DNA from: Porogramme epimiltina
Taxonomy: Eukaryota > Basidiomycota > Agaricomycetes > Polyporales > Polyporaceae
Assembly: GCA_900155495.1 (NCBI GenBank)
Contig: FTLJ01000487.1
Coordinates: forward strand, 62,001-126,000
DNA length: 64,000 nt
Reading direction: 5' to 3'
Positions within the stretch are counted from its first letter, which is position 1. Each line of letters starts with the position of its first letter. A program made the position numbers and the translations under genes. Shown piece by piece: positions 22,980 through 33,629 of this stretch. Under the pieces are notes generated by a model, which saw nothing but the letters and a program-made list of their open reading frames with translations, did not search any database and was not told the origin of the DNA.

Positions 22980-23660
22980 ATAGTACGTACCTCAATGGAA
23001 TAAAACTGTAGTATCTAATAATAACTTTGGAGTTGGAGGGGGCGTCTAAGGGTGTGGGAAAGGGAGCGCACATGGGCGCCACGTGAGTCGCCTGGGCGGT
23101 AGAAGAGTCCCTAAGCGATGGCGTCTCTTGACCACAACGGTCGCCGCCGCTCCCTGAGACGAGTGTCGCGCCTGGCAGTGCTGCTCTTCCACAATCGAGG
23201 CGGGTTTGCAAGCACGGGAGGCCCTAATGCGGGCGGAGGGCCTAGTCGGAAAGGTTTGGGTTTCAACTACGGCCACGGCCTCCAAACGTTGCTGTTCCCG
23301 GCAATGTGGACAACGCGATGTCTTCTTTCATGCAGGGGATGGGTCGAAGTTCTGGTGGGCCATGTTGCTCCGTACTCGTCGTGGTATATCTGACCAGGGG
23401 TGCACTCTATGATATCCAGGCCCTCTTGAAGCCACTGTTCGCAATCGCGTTTGAGGCTGCTTCGAATCTAGTCGACATTTTGATTCCCGCGGGACAGGAT
23501 GTGAGCCCTAGCATCGTCGCCGTCACTTGACACAAGGCATGGATGGAGCCCGGAAAGATACGCTCATACTAGCGCCGACGTTCCCTTCGGTATCTTAGGT
23601 GCCCTCCTAACGGGCGCGGGTTATCGGAAGTGTCTTTCCCGACGCTGTATTGTGCCTTGA
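22980..23660. repeat. Conserved non-coding block R5
   Basis: Begins with AATAAAACTGTAGTATCTAAT. The GC core is shortened (GATGGCGTCTCTTGACCACAACGG). The later parts resemble R7 closely: CTGACCAGGGGTGCACTCTATGATATCC corresponds to the segment near 30690. Confidence 0.6.
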
Positions 23661-23799
23661 ACCACATTTAATGTAGATACGCTGCCAGATCCAACACTTC
23701 TTTGACTTTTGTCCGACGTGCCGGCCCACAGGGCATTGATTATCGTACTATGGCGCACACGCCGGTACGCTATTCGAGAGGCCGAATAGGGCTCTCGCA

Positions 23800-23806
23800 C
23801 ATATAG
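23800..23806 (+). promoter_or_regulatory. Array promoter module, copy C7
   Basis: CATATAG follows GGGCTCTCGCA. CGCTATTCGAGAGGCCGAATA lies upstream, and the ATG is 122 bp downstream at 23922. Confidence 0.55.
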
Positions 23807-23921
23807 CTGTGGAAATGAAGAGGCTCAATCTCGGGAGCACACCTACGACCCCCCTTTCTCTCCTCCCTCGTTCACCCAAGTACTGCGCCCCGCAGAATCA
23901 TCACCAGGACCGACCATCAGG

Positions 23922-25640
23922 ATGTCAGGTAGGGCTGCAGCTGGCCTCAATACTCCTAGCGACTATTTTCAAGTGTGAGTTTCCTTTCCTGTTGTACACG
24001 GCCGGCTAAAGAGCTTCTTATCTGATAGGGTGTTGGAGGTCCACTGCATCGTCACGTCTGCAGGTGAGTGGACGCTATATGACCACAAGGATCTTCGCTG
24101 ACTAGAATCATCCCCTCGACACAGTACTCCTCTGGTATGACTGCATCCTAACGTTCCGGGAAGAACTTCAGTGTATATGGAGGCGCCGTTTCACGGGCGC
24201 GACGGCGGTGTATCTTGCTACGCGCTACATCGCTGCCATTGAACGTGTCGTCTTAGTCCTCATGGGAGTTCTGTGGACCATCAATGATGAGGTGCGTCCT
24301 TCTTGTCTCCCCAACCTGTGTGCGCTCATCGCCCGCGCCCCTTTCTTGGCACTCCCAGACGTGCAACATGCTCTCGCAAGCAGACAATGCACTGACCTTC
24401 CTCTTCTATACCTCTTACTCAGGTGAGCATTGACAGGCTCCATTGTCACAGCTCTGTGTCTTTAACGAACACATTTTTCGCGCTCGCTCCTAGTTTTCAC
24501 CATCCTCCGGGTTTACGGGATCTGCAATAGGAACTGGGTCCCACTTCTCCTTGTCGTTCCGCTGGCATGCATAAGCCCCATTATGTTCCTGGTGCGCTCT
24601 CATTCCGCATATCACTGGCTTCACAAGCTCGCTCACCCTCGCTTGATGTGCAGATCGGAAATGCTCCCAGTAACTCCATTCAAGGTGGGCGGCTGGCCGG
24701 ATGTGTATTTGATGCAAATAGCCTCGCTGCCAACCTCTCCTTCTATGGCACGTGAGTGTATATACCTTCCCATTGAAAGCCGAGGCCCCATGAACTGATA
24801 CGGAACCCTGGACAGGAGTATGTCGGCGTTCGTTCTCGCTGCAGAGCCCATTGTAACGTCTTTATCAATATTTCCGTAGTATCCACGATCGGCGCTGCCT
24901 CCACTATCATGGTGGAGACCATCGTTTTAGTAATCACCTGGAGACGTACATACAGAATACACAAGGAGACAAAGGCACTTGGGTTCCCGACCTCGTTCGC
25001 TACCCTCCTCCTAGTCGACGGTACGCCAGCTTGCTTTCCAGGCTTTGGTATAACTCATCCATGTTGTCTAGGCACAGTCTACTTGCTGGTTCTGATACTC
25101 ACACAAACGGCGAACATCGCAAGCAACGTCACCAAAAAAGTTATCCGTCTTCCCACTTTGTTTACTTTCATAGCTCACACTCACACATATACTTTACTCA
25201 GCTGTACGTCTGGTACTACTTCACTGAAGTGTACGTCGCTCTCTCCTCCCGCCTTCCCTCAGAATTCCTGATGCGCGTCCTCCAGTTTCACAGTAATCTT
25301 TCAATCACGGCTTATCCTCGGCCTTCGCGGGCTCTACTTCTTCGACCCCGAAAGGGAAGGGCTCCTGTGCATGAGCATTATCTCAAATTCGAGGGGTATA
25401 TGTGATGGAGACGGTCAGAGTGTAACCTCCCCGGGCCGCTTCACAATCTCGTCTGCCGTCGTCGGCAACTTAGGCGCGCCCATGGCAGTTCGGAGAGGGG
25501 GTTTCGACATTGGTGAGGATATGGAGGATGAGCTCGAAGAGAACGACGGGCTTCTAGAGGGCAGGGAGAGGCCGGTTTTTGCGCGGGATCCCTTTCGCAA
25601 GGGTATGGAGATGGAGGCGAAGTTAGCATTACAGACGTAA
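23922..25640 (+). CDS. DUF6533 family membrane protein, array copy C7
   Basis: 'MSGRAAAGLNTPSDYFQV' joins 'LEVHCIVTSA' and the core 'LLWYDCILTFREELQCIW' with 'TGATAVYLATRYIAAIERV'. Next come 'TCNMLSQADNALTFLFY', 'VFTILRVYGICNRNWVPLL', 'SNSIQGGRLAGCVFDANS', 'VLVITWRRTYRIHKETKA', 'TVYLLVLILTQTANIAS', 'LYVWYYFTE' and 'FTVIFQSRLILGLRGLYF'. The final tail is very acidic ('EDMEDELEENDG') and ends with 'DPFRKGMEMEAKLALQT'. All joins keep phase. The donor GTACGT after 'TEV' and an acceptor ending CCAG upstream of 'FTVIF' fit all array copies. It is nearly a duplicate of the copy at 31216, which carries a nonsense codon. C7 seems to be the working member of that pair. Confidence 0.8.
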
Positions 25641-26115
25641 ACCACAGTTGAACCTTGCGCGAAAGCTGACATATAAAGGGTGGGAGTGAATATTGTTAGT
25701 AGCCTGTAGCATCCCGTATACAGCGTTTTGTGACCTGAATTCACTGGGCGTTGTAGCCAAGAGTTAGCATCATCATCATTTGTCATGTGGCTTGGTGTTT
25801 GGTCGTGTTTGTCTTCTCTGGCCTGACTCAGTTGCAGCTCAGCACACCTTGGTCGACGGTGGTCCTGGCTCCATCCTCCAAGCCGTAGCGATTCGTGCAC
25901 TGTCATTGCTCTTGTAAGTCAGTAAAACTTTTGATCCCCATGTATTATGGCCTGAAGATGCATACAAACACCATTCGGCCACCAAGATGGATCCAGGCTG
26001 GTACGGCTATTGAGCAATTTTCGATCGATTTTACTCTCCAGGTGGGTCGCTCACCATGTCGACAATCTCTTGACTATGCTAATTATGCTCCTGCCTTCCA
26101 TGATGGCTAGATACG
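25641..26115. repeat. Duplicated 3' flank D, left copy
   Basis: Closely similar to 32924-33435. Shared segments include CTGACATATAAA..GGGTGGGAGTGAA, CAGCGTTTTGTGACCTGAAT, CATCATCATTTGTCATGTGG and CATACAAACACCATTC. Similarity stops after GATGGCTAGATACGTA, the right boundary of the duplicated block. No gene is seen in it. Confidence 0.75.
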
Positions 26116-26720
26116 TAAAATTGTGTCTCTGCTTCCTTGCACGACCAGGAGACCTCAAACTTTGACGCTGCGATCCGCTATGCGGGCGTTTCCTCGTCGA
26201 ACGAAGTGCGTCCATCTTCCTGGTTGCCATTCATCTTCCTTCTCTCTCCGGAGTTATTTCCGAAACTTCGTGCTCTATCTCAACCTGGTGTTGTCTACAT
26301 GTGCGAAAGAAGCCCGCATTGATGATAATAATACCCGCGTGGATGCTAAGTATCGTCCCAGGCGGCTCTTCTGACCGCAGGTCAGTAGCTATAGGAAAAT
26401 TGAGGTTGGCTTGCGCTCTGATTGTGGAGCTGTTATTTCTGGTGAGCGCCGAAATTTGAGCTACATTGGTGGTCGAAGAACACAGCTCGCTCGTATATAA
26501 ACGCATGTAGGGGTGACTTCCATGCTCGTCCCTATCTTTCACTTCCCCGTTGGTGCTACTGGATCCCCGGTGCCCCCGTATTCCTATAACAAAGCAGTCC
26601 GCTGTTTGCCGGTCCGTTTGTTTACCTGCAATCCCCCTAGGTGCTAGCTACTATGTGGGTTGCAGTTCTTTTGCCTCGGACTCCCGAGTTGTATTGACCT
26701 TTATGACAGAAGACCATAGC
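26116..26720. other. Upstream region of the truncated copy C8
   Basis: Unique sequence with no repeat partner in the window. CGTATATAAACGC near 26491 could be the old C8 TATA box. No other gene is recognised. Confidence 0.45.
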
Positions 26721-27406
26721 ATGTCGGAGCAATACTTAGCTGAGGTCGAAAGCCTCTACTCCGAAACGTGGGGTGTCTCCTCTTCCTTCGCGCGAAGAGG
26801 CTTCACGCTATGACAGAATTTTGGAAAACTAAAGCATTATTGCTTCCGCCGGTGAGCGAACTCCATATCCCAGCATACCCCATCCACTTAAGCCCGATGA
26901 TATCCCTCTCCTTCGACCCTGCCCAGCTCTGTTGTGGTTTGACTTTCTGCTCACATTTACAGCCGAGGTACGCTGCATCTGGCGGAAGAAACTCACTGGT
27001 GCGACTATTTTGTACTTCTTGACTCGTTACTTCGCCGTTTTTGAGCGAATATTCTTGGTGTTGGAGGTCCTCTCTTCCAATCTGAGCGATCAGGTGAGCT
27101 ACAACACCTACGCACAGCTGCTTCAGCGTACACCCCCCCCGTCTTTCTCTCCACAGTAATGCACTTCATTGGCCTTGTTCGATGTCACCTTCACTACCAT
27201 CTTTCGCTTCTCGCTGTCAGGTAGGTCTACAATCACTATCAACGTGACTCGGTATGCTAGCTGTCCTGCTTGAATTCGCTTACTAATCTGCTCGTAGCCT
27301 TTACTACCCTGAGGGTATACGGAATCTCCGGTCGAAGCTGGCTTCCGCTCCCCTTCATTGTACCCCTCACCCACCCTGGGCATACTTACTCGTTCAAGAG
27401 CTGAGT
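26721..27406 (+). pseudogene. 3'-truncated DUF6533 copy C8
   Basis: 'MSEQYLAEVESLYSE' is a plausible first exon. The next exon would encode the Y-C-I-I-A-S-A motif, but a TAA stands where Tyr-Cys is expected. The core is well kept: 'LLWFDFLLTFTAEVRCIW', 'TGATILYFLTRYFAVFERI'. The following exon is degraded, and 'AFTTLRVYGISGRSWLPL' is the last family sequence. About 27400 the gene runs directly into a standard unit 3' flank (GGTGAAAGTAAG..), so the whole 3' half is deleted. The core is nearer to C1 than to its array neighbours, which suggests an older lineage trapped in the array. Confidence 0.75.
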
Positions 27407-28200
27407 TATGATGTCAAGGTGAAAGTAAGAATTATCAGTACCTCAATGGAATACGGCTGTATCATCTATGAATAATGGAAGGAGGGGGGCTGCGGGGGGC
27501 GGACCTATGCGCGAGAATGCCTGAGTGCTGCGCCTGAGGCCTGAGGCCTAATCGGGTCCATGGCGGCGGCAAAATAGTTTGCGCGCCGCACGTGGCGGAG
27601 TTTATAAGTGACCGGTACCGCGGCGCGGCCACAGCCCGCGCCGCGTCTCTTGCCCACAGTCGCCATCGCCCCCTTCGAGCGTCGGGCTCCAGGGCCTCGG
27701 GAAGGCTGGAGCGTGGCTCTTCGGTACTGCATTTATGCAGTTGAGACTGTTTTGCTTGGACGGGAGGTCCGCATGTGGGCGGGTGCCTGACCGGGAAGGT
27801 TTGAAAGGCATTTCTACTACCACTACCTCAGGCTCCAGTTCATGTTAATGTCGCTGGTAATGTGGATAAAGCAGTGTCTTCTTTCGTGAAGAGGACATGT
27901 TGAAGTCTGGTGAACCGAATTGCGTCGCATCCGCTGTGATATTTTTAGCCCGAGGTTCTATTATATCCAGGTCGTCCTCAAGCCAGTGCCGGCAATCATA
28001 AGTCGACACCATTTGGATTGCCCTAGAACAGGCCTATGAACACTGATTTCATCCCTGCTTGACACAATGCATGGATAGAAGCCCCGGAAGATACTCGCAG
28101 ATGAACTTCGACGTTGTTTTCTTTATTTTATATGTCAAATGTGGGCCATCGGAAGTGTCTTCCTTGACTCCACATTAACTTACATTTTCAACAGCTACGC
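27407..28200. repeat. Conserved non-coding block R6
   Basis: Starts with the 3' flank of a unit (GGAATACGGCTGTATCATCTATG) and carries the GC core with a 9-base deletion relative to R1 (GGTACCGCGGCGCGG). It continues with GAACCGAATTGCGTCGCATCC and CTTGACACAATGCATGGATAG. It is the left part of the duplicated block containing C9 and C10. Confidence 0.7.
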
Positions 28201-28451
28201 CATGTTCAAAAAATCGTCAAGTCTCATACTCTCTTGGGTCACGTCTGCCGTAAGACTCTGCAACATCTATGGCTTGCCACTCGGAGCACCAGTCTAGACT
28301 CATGTATGATATAGGTGCGATCAGCCCAGAGGACATACATATCTAGGCCCCTTTCTCTCCTCTTACGCTCTCCCAAACGCCTCACCGCAGAGTCATCCCC
28401 CAGAAATACTACAGTGACTGTGTAGTAGTCGTATTCAGACTGACAATCAGG

Positions 28452-30215
28452 ATGTCGAACAGTACTGCGAACAGCCTCCGAACGGCCAGTCGCTATGATG
28501 AAATGTGAGTTCACTCTCCCCTACTTGCATCACCAGACCAATTGAAGGGCTTCCTATCTAACAGGAAATTGGAGTTTTACTGTATCATTGCGTCGGCAGG
28601 TAAGTCAACGTTATGTGGTCATAGAAATCTTGGCTGACTTGAAGGGCCCACCTAATTCAGCACTGCTCTGGTTTGACTGCATCCTGACGTTCCAGATGGA
28701 AGTGCAGTGCATGTGGAGGCACCGCTTCACAGGCGCGACGGTGGTGTATCTCGCTATGCGGTACATAGCTGTCGTCGAGCGTGTCATCTTAGTCCTCATG
28801 GGAGTTCTGTGGACTATCAATGATGAGGTACGTCCTCCTTGTGTCATCTATCCGTGTCCTTGTGCGCTCACCACTAGCGCGCCTTTCTACCAGACGTGCA
28901 ACTCGCTCTCGCATGCCGATGACGTGCTGACCTTCCTCTTCTATTCATCTTGCGCAGGTGAGCATCGTCAGGTGCCATTATCACAGCCTTGCGCCACCGA
29001 TAAACACATCCTCGCGCTCACTCCTAGCTTTCGCTGTCCTCCGGGTTTATGGGATCTGCAATAGGAACTGGCTTCCGCTTCTCCTCGTCGTTCCACCCGC
29101 GTTAATATGCCCTGTTATACTACTGGTTCGCTCTCATCCCGCATATCACTGAGTTCACAAAATCACACACCCTTATTAATGGGGGGCAGATCGAAAATGC
29201 TCCTAGTAGCTCTATGCAGGGCGGACGGCTGATAGGTTGTGTATTTGACGCAAGCGGCCTTGCTGCTAACCATTCTTTCCACGATACGTGAGTGCATATG
29301 CCCTTTCATTGAAAGCCAAATCTCCCATTATCCAATACGTAACCCTGAGAAGTGGTGTGTTCACATTGTTCCTCGCTGAAGACCGTCCCGTCACTCCCTC
29401 GTCAACACCTCTATATTATCCATAGTCGGCGCAGCCTCCGCTGTGTTGGTAGAGGTCATCGTTTTGGGAACGACTTGGAGACGAACCTACAGAATCCACA
29501 AGGAGTCGAGGAACCTTGGGTTACCGACATCGTTCGCTACCCTCCTCCTAGTCGACGGTGCGTAGGATCGCTTTCGAATTACAACCTACTCGCTCAGATC
29601 ACCCATGTTCTCCAGGGACGGTCTACTTCCTAGCCCTGATACTCATCGAGACGGCAAACATCGCGAGCTACGCTATTGAGAATGTGATCTACTTTCTTGC
29701 TTCATCTTTGCTCACACCACATGCTCATGTTCACAATCCTCTCAGCTGTACATCTGGGCCTACTTCGCTGAGGTGTACGCCCCTCTCTCCCGCCCATTTT
29801 CCCTCAGAACCTCTGAAGCGCACATGTCAGTTTCACAGTGATATTCCAGTCACGTCTCATTCTTGGTCTTCGTGCCCTCTACTTCCCCGACTCACGCGAC
29901 AGCGAGCTCCCGTGCCCGAGCATCGCCTACTCCGAGTCTAACTGCAGAGGTGGCCAGAGCGTGGCCACTGTCCGCTTCACGGTCTCCTCATCTGCCGTCG
30001 TCGGCAACTTGGGCGCACCCCTGGCAGCTCAAAGGGAGGAATTCAACACTGATGTTGATGGGGACTGCGAGCAAGTGGAAGGCGGCGCGCTTCTTGAGGG
30101 AATGGGGTGTCCAGTTCAATTTGCGCGGGATCCTTTTCGCGAGGGCATGGAGATGGAGGCGAAGTTAGCACTGCAACACCTTGGGCGTGCTCGTCCGGGA
30201 GCCGAGTCACCATAG
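28452..30215 (+). CDS. DUF6533 family membrane protein, array copy C9
   Basis: 'MSNSTANSLRTASRYDEM' and 'LEFYCIIASA' lead to 'LLWFDCILTFQMEVQCMW', 'TGATVVYLAMRYIAVVERV', 'TCNSLSHADDVLTFLFY' and 'AFAVLRVYGICNRNWLPLL'. Then follow 'SSSMQGGRLIGCVFDASG', 'VIVLGTTWRRTYRIHKESR', 'FATLLLVDG', 'TVYFLALILIETANIAS', 'LYIWAYFAE', 'VIFQSRLILGLRALYFPD' and a tail with 'FARDPFREGMEMEAK'. Every junction keeps phase. It is the close duplicate of C4: the first exon differs at only a few positions and the flanking R block is shared. The promoter is less typical, since CATGTATGATATAGG replaces the TATA module. Confidence 0.8.
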
Positions 30216-30234
30216 GGTAGAAGTGAGAAGTGTT

Positions 30235-30980
30235 AGTACCTCAATGAGATAAAGTTGTATCATCTATGGATAATGGAAGGAAGGGGGCAGCGAGAGGATT
30301 GGCAAGTCTGCAACTCGGAAAGTGCCGCGCCTGACCACCACGGGCCGTTGCAAATGAGTTTGCGCGCCGCGTGGCGGACGACGGGTACCGTGACCTGTGG
30401 CGCGGCCACAGCCCGCGCCGCGTCTCTTGGCCACAGCCGCCGTTGTGGGCTCCTTCGAGCGTAGGGCTCGACTCGCGAGCGTGTCGGGGAGGCTGGAGCG
30501 CGGCGCGGTCGTACTGCCTTGGCACAGCTGAGGAGGAAGTGCAGGGATGGGAAGCTCGGACAGAGGGCCTTGCTGGGAAGGTACGGCCTCTGGTTGCTGT
30601 TGCCGGCAATGGGGACAACGTACCGTCTTCTTTGGTGTCAACGCTCTGGTGAGCCGTACTTTGTGCCGTATTCGCCGTCGCATATTTGACCAAGGATGAA
30701 CTCTATGATATCCGGGCCCTCTTGAAGCCACTGTTCGCAATCGTGTTTGCCAAGAGTCCTCCACATCTTGTCGACATTGTGGTTGCCACGGAACAGGATT
30801 ATGAACCTTAACATTACCGCGGTTTGACATAAGGTACGGATAGAGTCCCGAAAGATGCGCTCATGCCAGCGCCGACGTTCCGTTCGGCATTTCAAGTGTC
30901 CTCCTACTGGATACAGGTTATCCGAAGCGTCTTTCTCGACGCTCTATCGTGCCTTGAACCGCATTTTATATAGATAAGCT
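30235..30980. repeat. Conserved non-coding block R7
   Basis: Starts with GATAAAGTTGTATCATCTATGG. The GC core lacks the GTCTCTAAGC piece present in R1. The later part (CTCTATGATATCCGGGCCCTC, GTGTTTGCCAAGAGTCC) pairs with R5, and the region to 31000 pairs with that before C7. Confidence 0.7.
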
Positions 30981-31086
30981 GCCATTCCCAGCATTTTGTC
31001 TGACATGTCGGCCCACAGGGCGTTGATTATCGTACTGTGGCGGACACGCCGGTCCACTATTCGGGAGACCGATTGGGGCTCTCACG

Positions 31087-31093
31087 CATATAG
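31087..31093 (+). promoter_or_regulatory. Array promoter module, copy C10
   Basis: CATATAG follows GGGGCTCTCACG. CCACTATTCGGGAGACCGATT lies upstream, and the ATG is 129 bp downstream at 31216. Confidence 0.5.
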
Positions 31094-31215
31094 CTATAGG
31101 ACTTAAGGAAGAGGCTCAACCCCGAGAGCACGCCTACGCCGATCCCACTTTTTCTCCTCCCTCGTTCATCCAAGTATCGTGCTCTGCAGAACGATTACCA
31201 GGACCGATCGTCAGA

Positions 31216-32923
31216 ATGTCAGGTAGGGCCGCGGCTGGCCTCAATACTCCTAGCGACTATTTTCAAGTGTGAGTTTCCTTTCCTGTTATACCGGGCCTAC
31301 TGAAGAGCTTCTTACCTGATAGGGTGTTGGAGGTCCACTGTATCGTCACGTCCGCAGGTGAGTGAGCGCTATGTGACCACAAGGATCTTCGCTAATTGGT
31401 ATCACCCACTCTACACAGTACTCCTCTGGTACGACTGCATCCTCACGTTCCGGGAAGAGGTGCAGTGTATATGGGGGCGCCGCTTCACAGGCGCGACGGC
31501 AGTGTATCTTGCTACGCGCTACATCGCTGCCATTGAACGTGTCGTCTTAGTCCTCATGGGAGTTCTGTAGACCATCAATGATGAGGTACGTCCTCCTTGT
31601 CTCACCAACCTGTGTACGCTCACCACCCGCGGGCCTTTCTTGGCACTTCCAGACGTGCAACGTGCTCTCGCAAGCAGACAATGCACTGACCTTCCTCTTC
31701 TATGCATCTTACTCAGGTGAGTATTTACAGGCGCTATTGTCATAGCTATGTGCCTCTAACAAACCCATCTTCGCGCTCACTCCTAGTTTTTACCATCCTC
31801 CGGGTTTACGGGATCTGCAATAGGAACTGGGTCCCACTTCTCCTTGTCGTTCCGCTGGCGTGCATAAGCCCTATTATGTTCCTGGTGCGCTCTCATTCCG
31901 CATATCACTGGCTTCACAAGCTCGCTCACCCTCGCTTGATGTACAGATCGGAAATGCTCCCAGTAACTCCATCCAGGGTGGGCGGCTGGCGGGATGTGTA
32001 TTTGATGCAAGTAGCCTCGCCGCCAACCTCTCCTTCTATGGCACGTGAGTGCATATACCTTCTCATTGAAAGCTGAGGCTCTCGTGACCTGATACCAAAC
32101 CCTGGACAGGAGTATGTGGGCGTTCGTTCTCGCTACAGAGCCCATTGTAACGTCTTGATCAATATTTCCGTAGTATCCACTATCGGCGCTGCATCCACTA
32201 TCGCGGTGGAGACCATCGTTTTGGTAATCACCTGGAGGCGGACCTACAGAGTACACAAGGAGGCGAAGGCACTTGGGTTCCCGACGTCGTTCGCTACCCT
32301 CCTGCTAGTCGACGGTACGCCGGCTCGCTTTCCAGGCTTTCGTCTAACTCACCCATGTTCTCTAGGCACAGTCTATTTGCTGGTCCTGATACTCACACAA
32401 ACGGCAAACATCGCAAGCAACGTCACCCAAAAAGTGAACTGTCTTCCCTTTTATCCCCTTCCATAGCTCACACACCTATACACTTCACTCAGCTGTATGT
32501 CTGGTACTACTTCACCGAAGTGTGCGTCACTCTCTCCTCCCGCCTTCCCTCAGAGTTCATGACGCGCCGTCCAGTTTCACGGTAATCTTCCAATCGCGGC
32601 TTATCCTCGGCCTTCGCGGCCTCTACTTCCTCGACCCCGAAAGGGAAGAGCTCCTGTGCACGAACATTACCTCAAAGTCGAGGGGTAGTGATGGAGGCGG
32701 TCAGAATGTAGCCTCCGCCCGCTTCACAATCTCATCTGTCGTCGTCGGCAACTTAGGCGCGCCCATGGCAGTTCTGCGAGTGGGGTTCGACGTTGATGAG
32801 GGTATGGAGGATGAGCTCGAAGAGAACGACGTGCTTCTCGAGGCTAGGGAGAGGCCGGTTTTTGCGCGGGATCCCTTTCGCGAGGGTATGGAGATGGAGG
32901 CGAAGTTAGCATTACAGACGTAA
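31216..32923 (+). pseudogene. DUF6533 array copy C10 with premature stop
   Basis: Near-duplicate of C7 with the same exon layout. 'LEVHCIVTSA', 'LLWYDCILTFREEVQCIW', 'TGATAVYLATRYIAAIERV', 'VFTILRVYGICNRNWVPLL', 'SNSIQGGRLAGCVFDASS', 'TWRRTYRVHKEAKALG', 'FTVIFQSRLILGLRGLYF' and an acidic tail with 'DPFREGMEMEAKLALQT' are all preserved. In the core exon, GTTCTGTAGACCATC replaces GTTCTGTGGACCATC, so the Trp codon is TAG (31568-31570). The product would end after roughly 80 residues. Everything downstream is still open, so the stop is recent or polymorphic. The splice sites are intact. Confidence 0.75.
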
Positions 32924-33435
32924 ACCACAGTTCAACCTTGCGCGATGGCTGACATATAAAAAGGGTGGGAGTGAAATTGTTAGTCTTCTCATGTAATGAA
33001 ACTGTAGCATCTCGTATACAGCGTTTTGTGACCTGAATTCACTGGGAGTTGTAGCCAAGAGTTGGCATCATCATCATTTGTCATGTGGCTTGGTGTTTGG
33101 TCGTGTTTGTCGTCTCTAGCCCGACTGAAACTTGCTGTTGTAGCTCCGACTCACCTTAGGCTTGGTTGACGGTGGTCCTGGTTCCACCATCCAAGTCGTA
33201 GCGACGTTCATGTACCGTCACTGCTCTTGTAAGCCAGTAAGACTTTCAATCTCCATGTCTTATCGCCTGATGATTCATACAAACACCATTCCGCCACCAA
33301 GGTAGGTTAGTAGTGACGGTCATTGATCAGTTTTCAATCGGTTTTACTCTCCCCAGGTGGGTCACTCACCATGTCGACAAGCTCTTGACGATGCTAAATA
33401 TGCTCCTTCCAGGTACATTTCATGATGACTAGATA
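32924..33435. repeat. Duplicated 3' flank D, right copy
   Basis: Matches 25641-26115 almost throughout with small indels. Its end near 33435 is where the duplicated DUF6533 block meets the A/B cluster. Confidence 0.75.
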
Positions 33436-33629
33436 CGTATCAGGGCCTTTAGAGTCGATTACGTCACGACGCTATATCCTTTGTTCTCATCCTTTGTGAG
33501 GCCACTGAAGCAGCTTCCCCTTACCGGCATGACTTTGACCTCCGGCGATGGGGAGAGATTTCCTATAATGCTTTCCCTCGGTCTAATACACCCCCAAAGC
33601 ATCCTCTCAACTCTCTCGAATCGCCTCCC

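Noticed and set aside
13175..30980. R blocks as a SINE or transposon
   Set aside because: No tRNA-like A/B boxes, terminal repeats, target-site duplications or coding transposase. They occur only between array units in this window.
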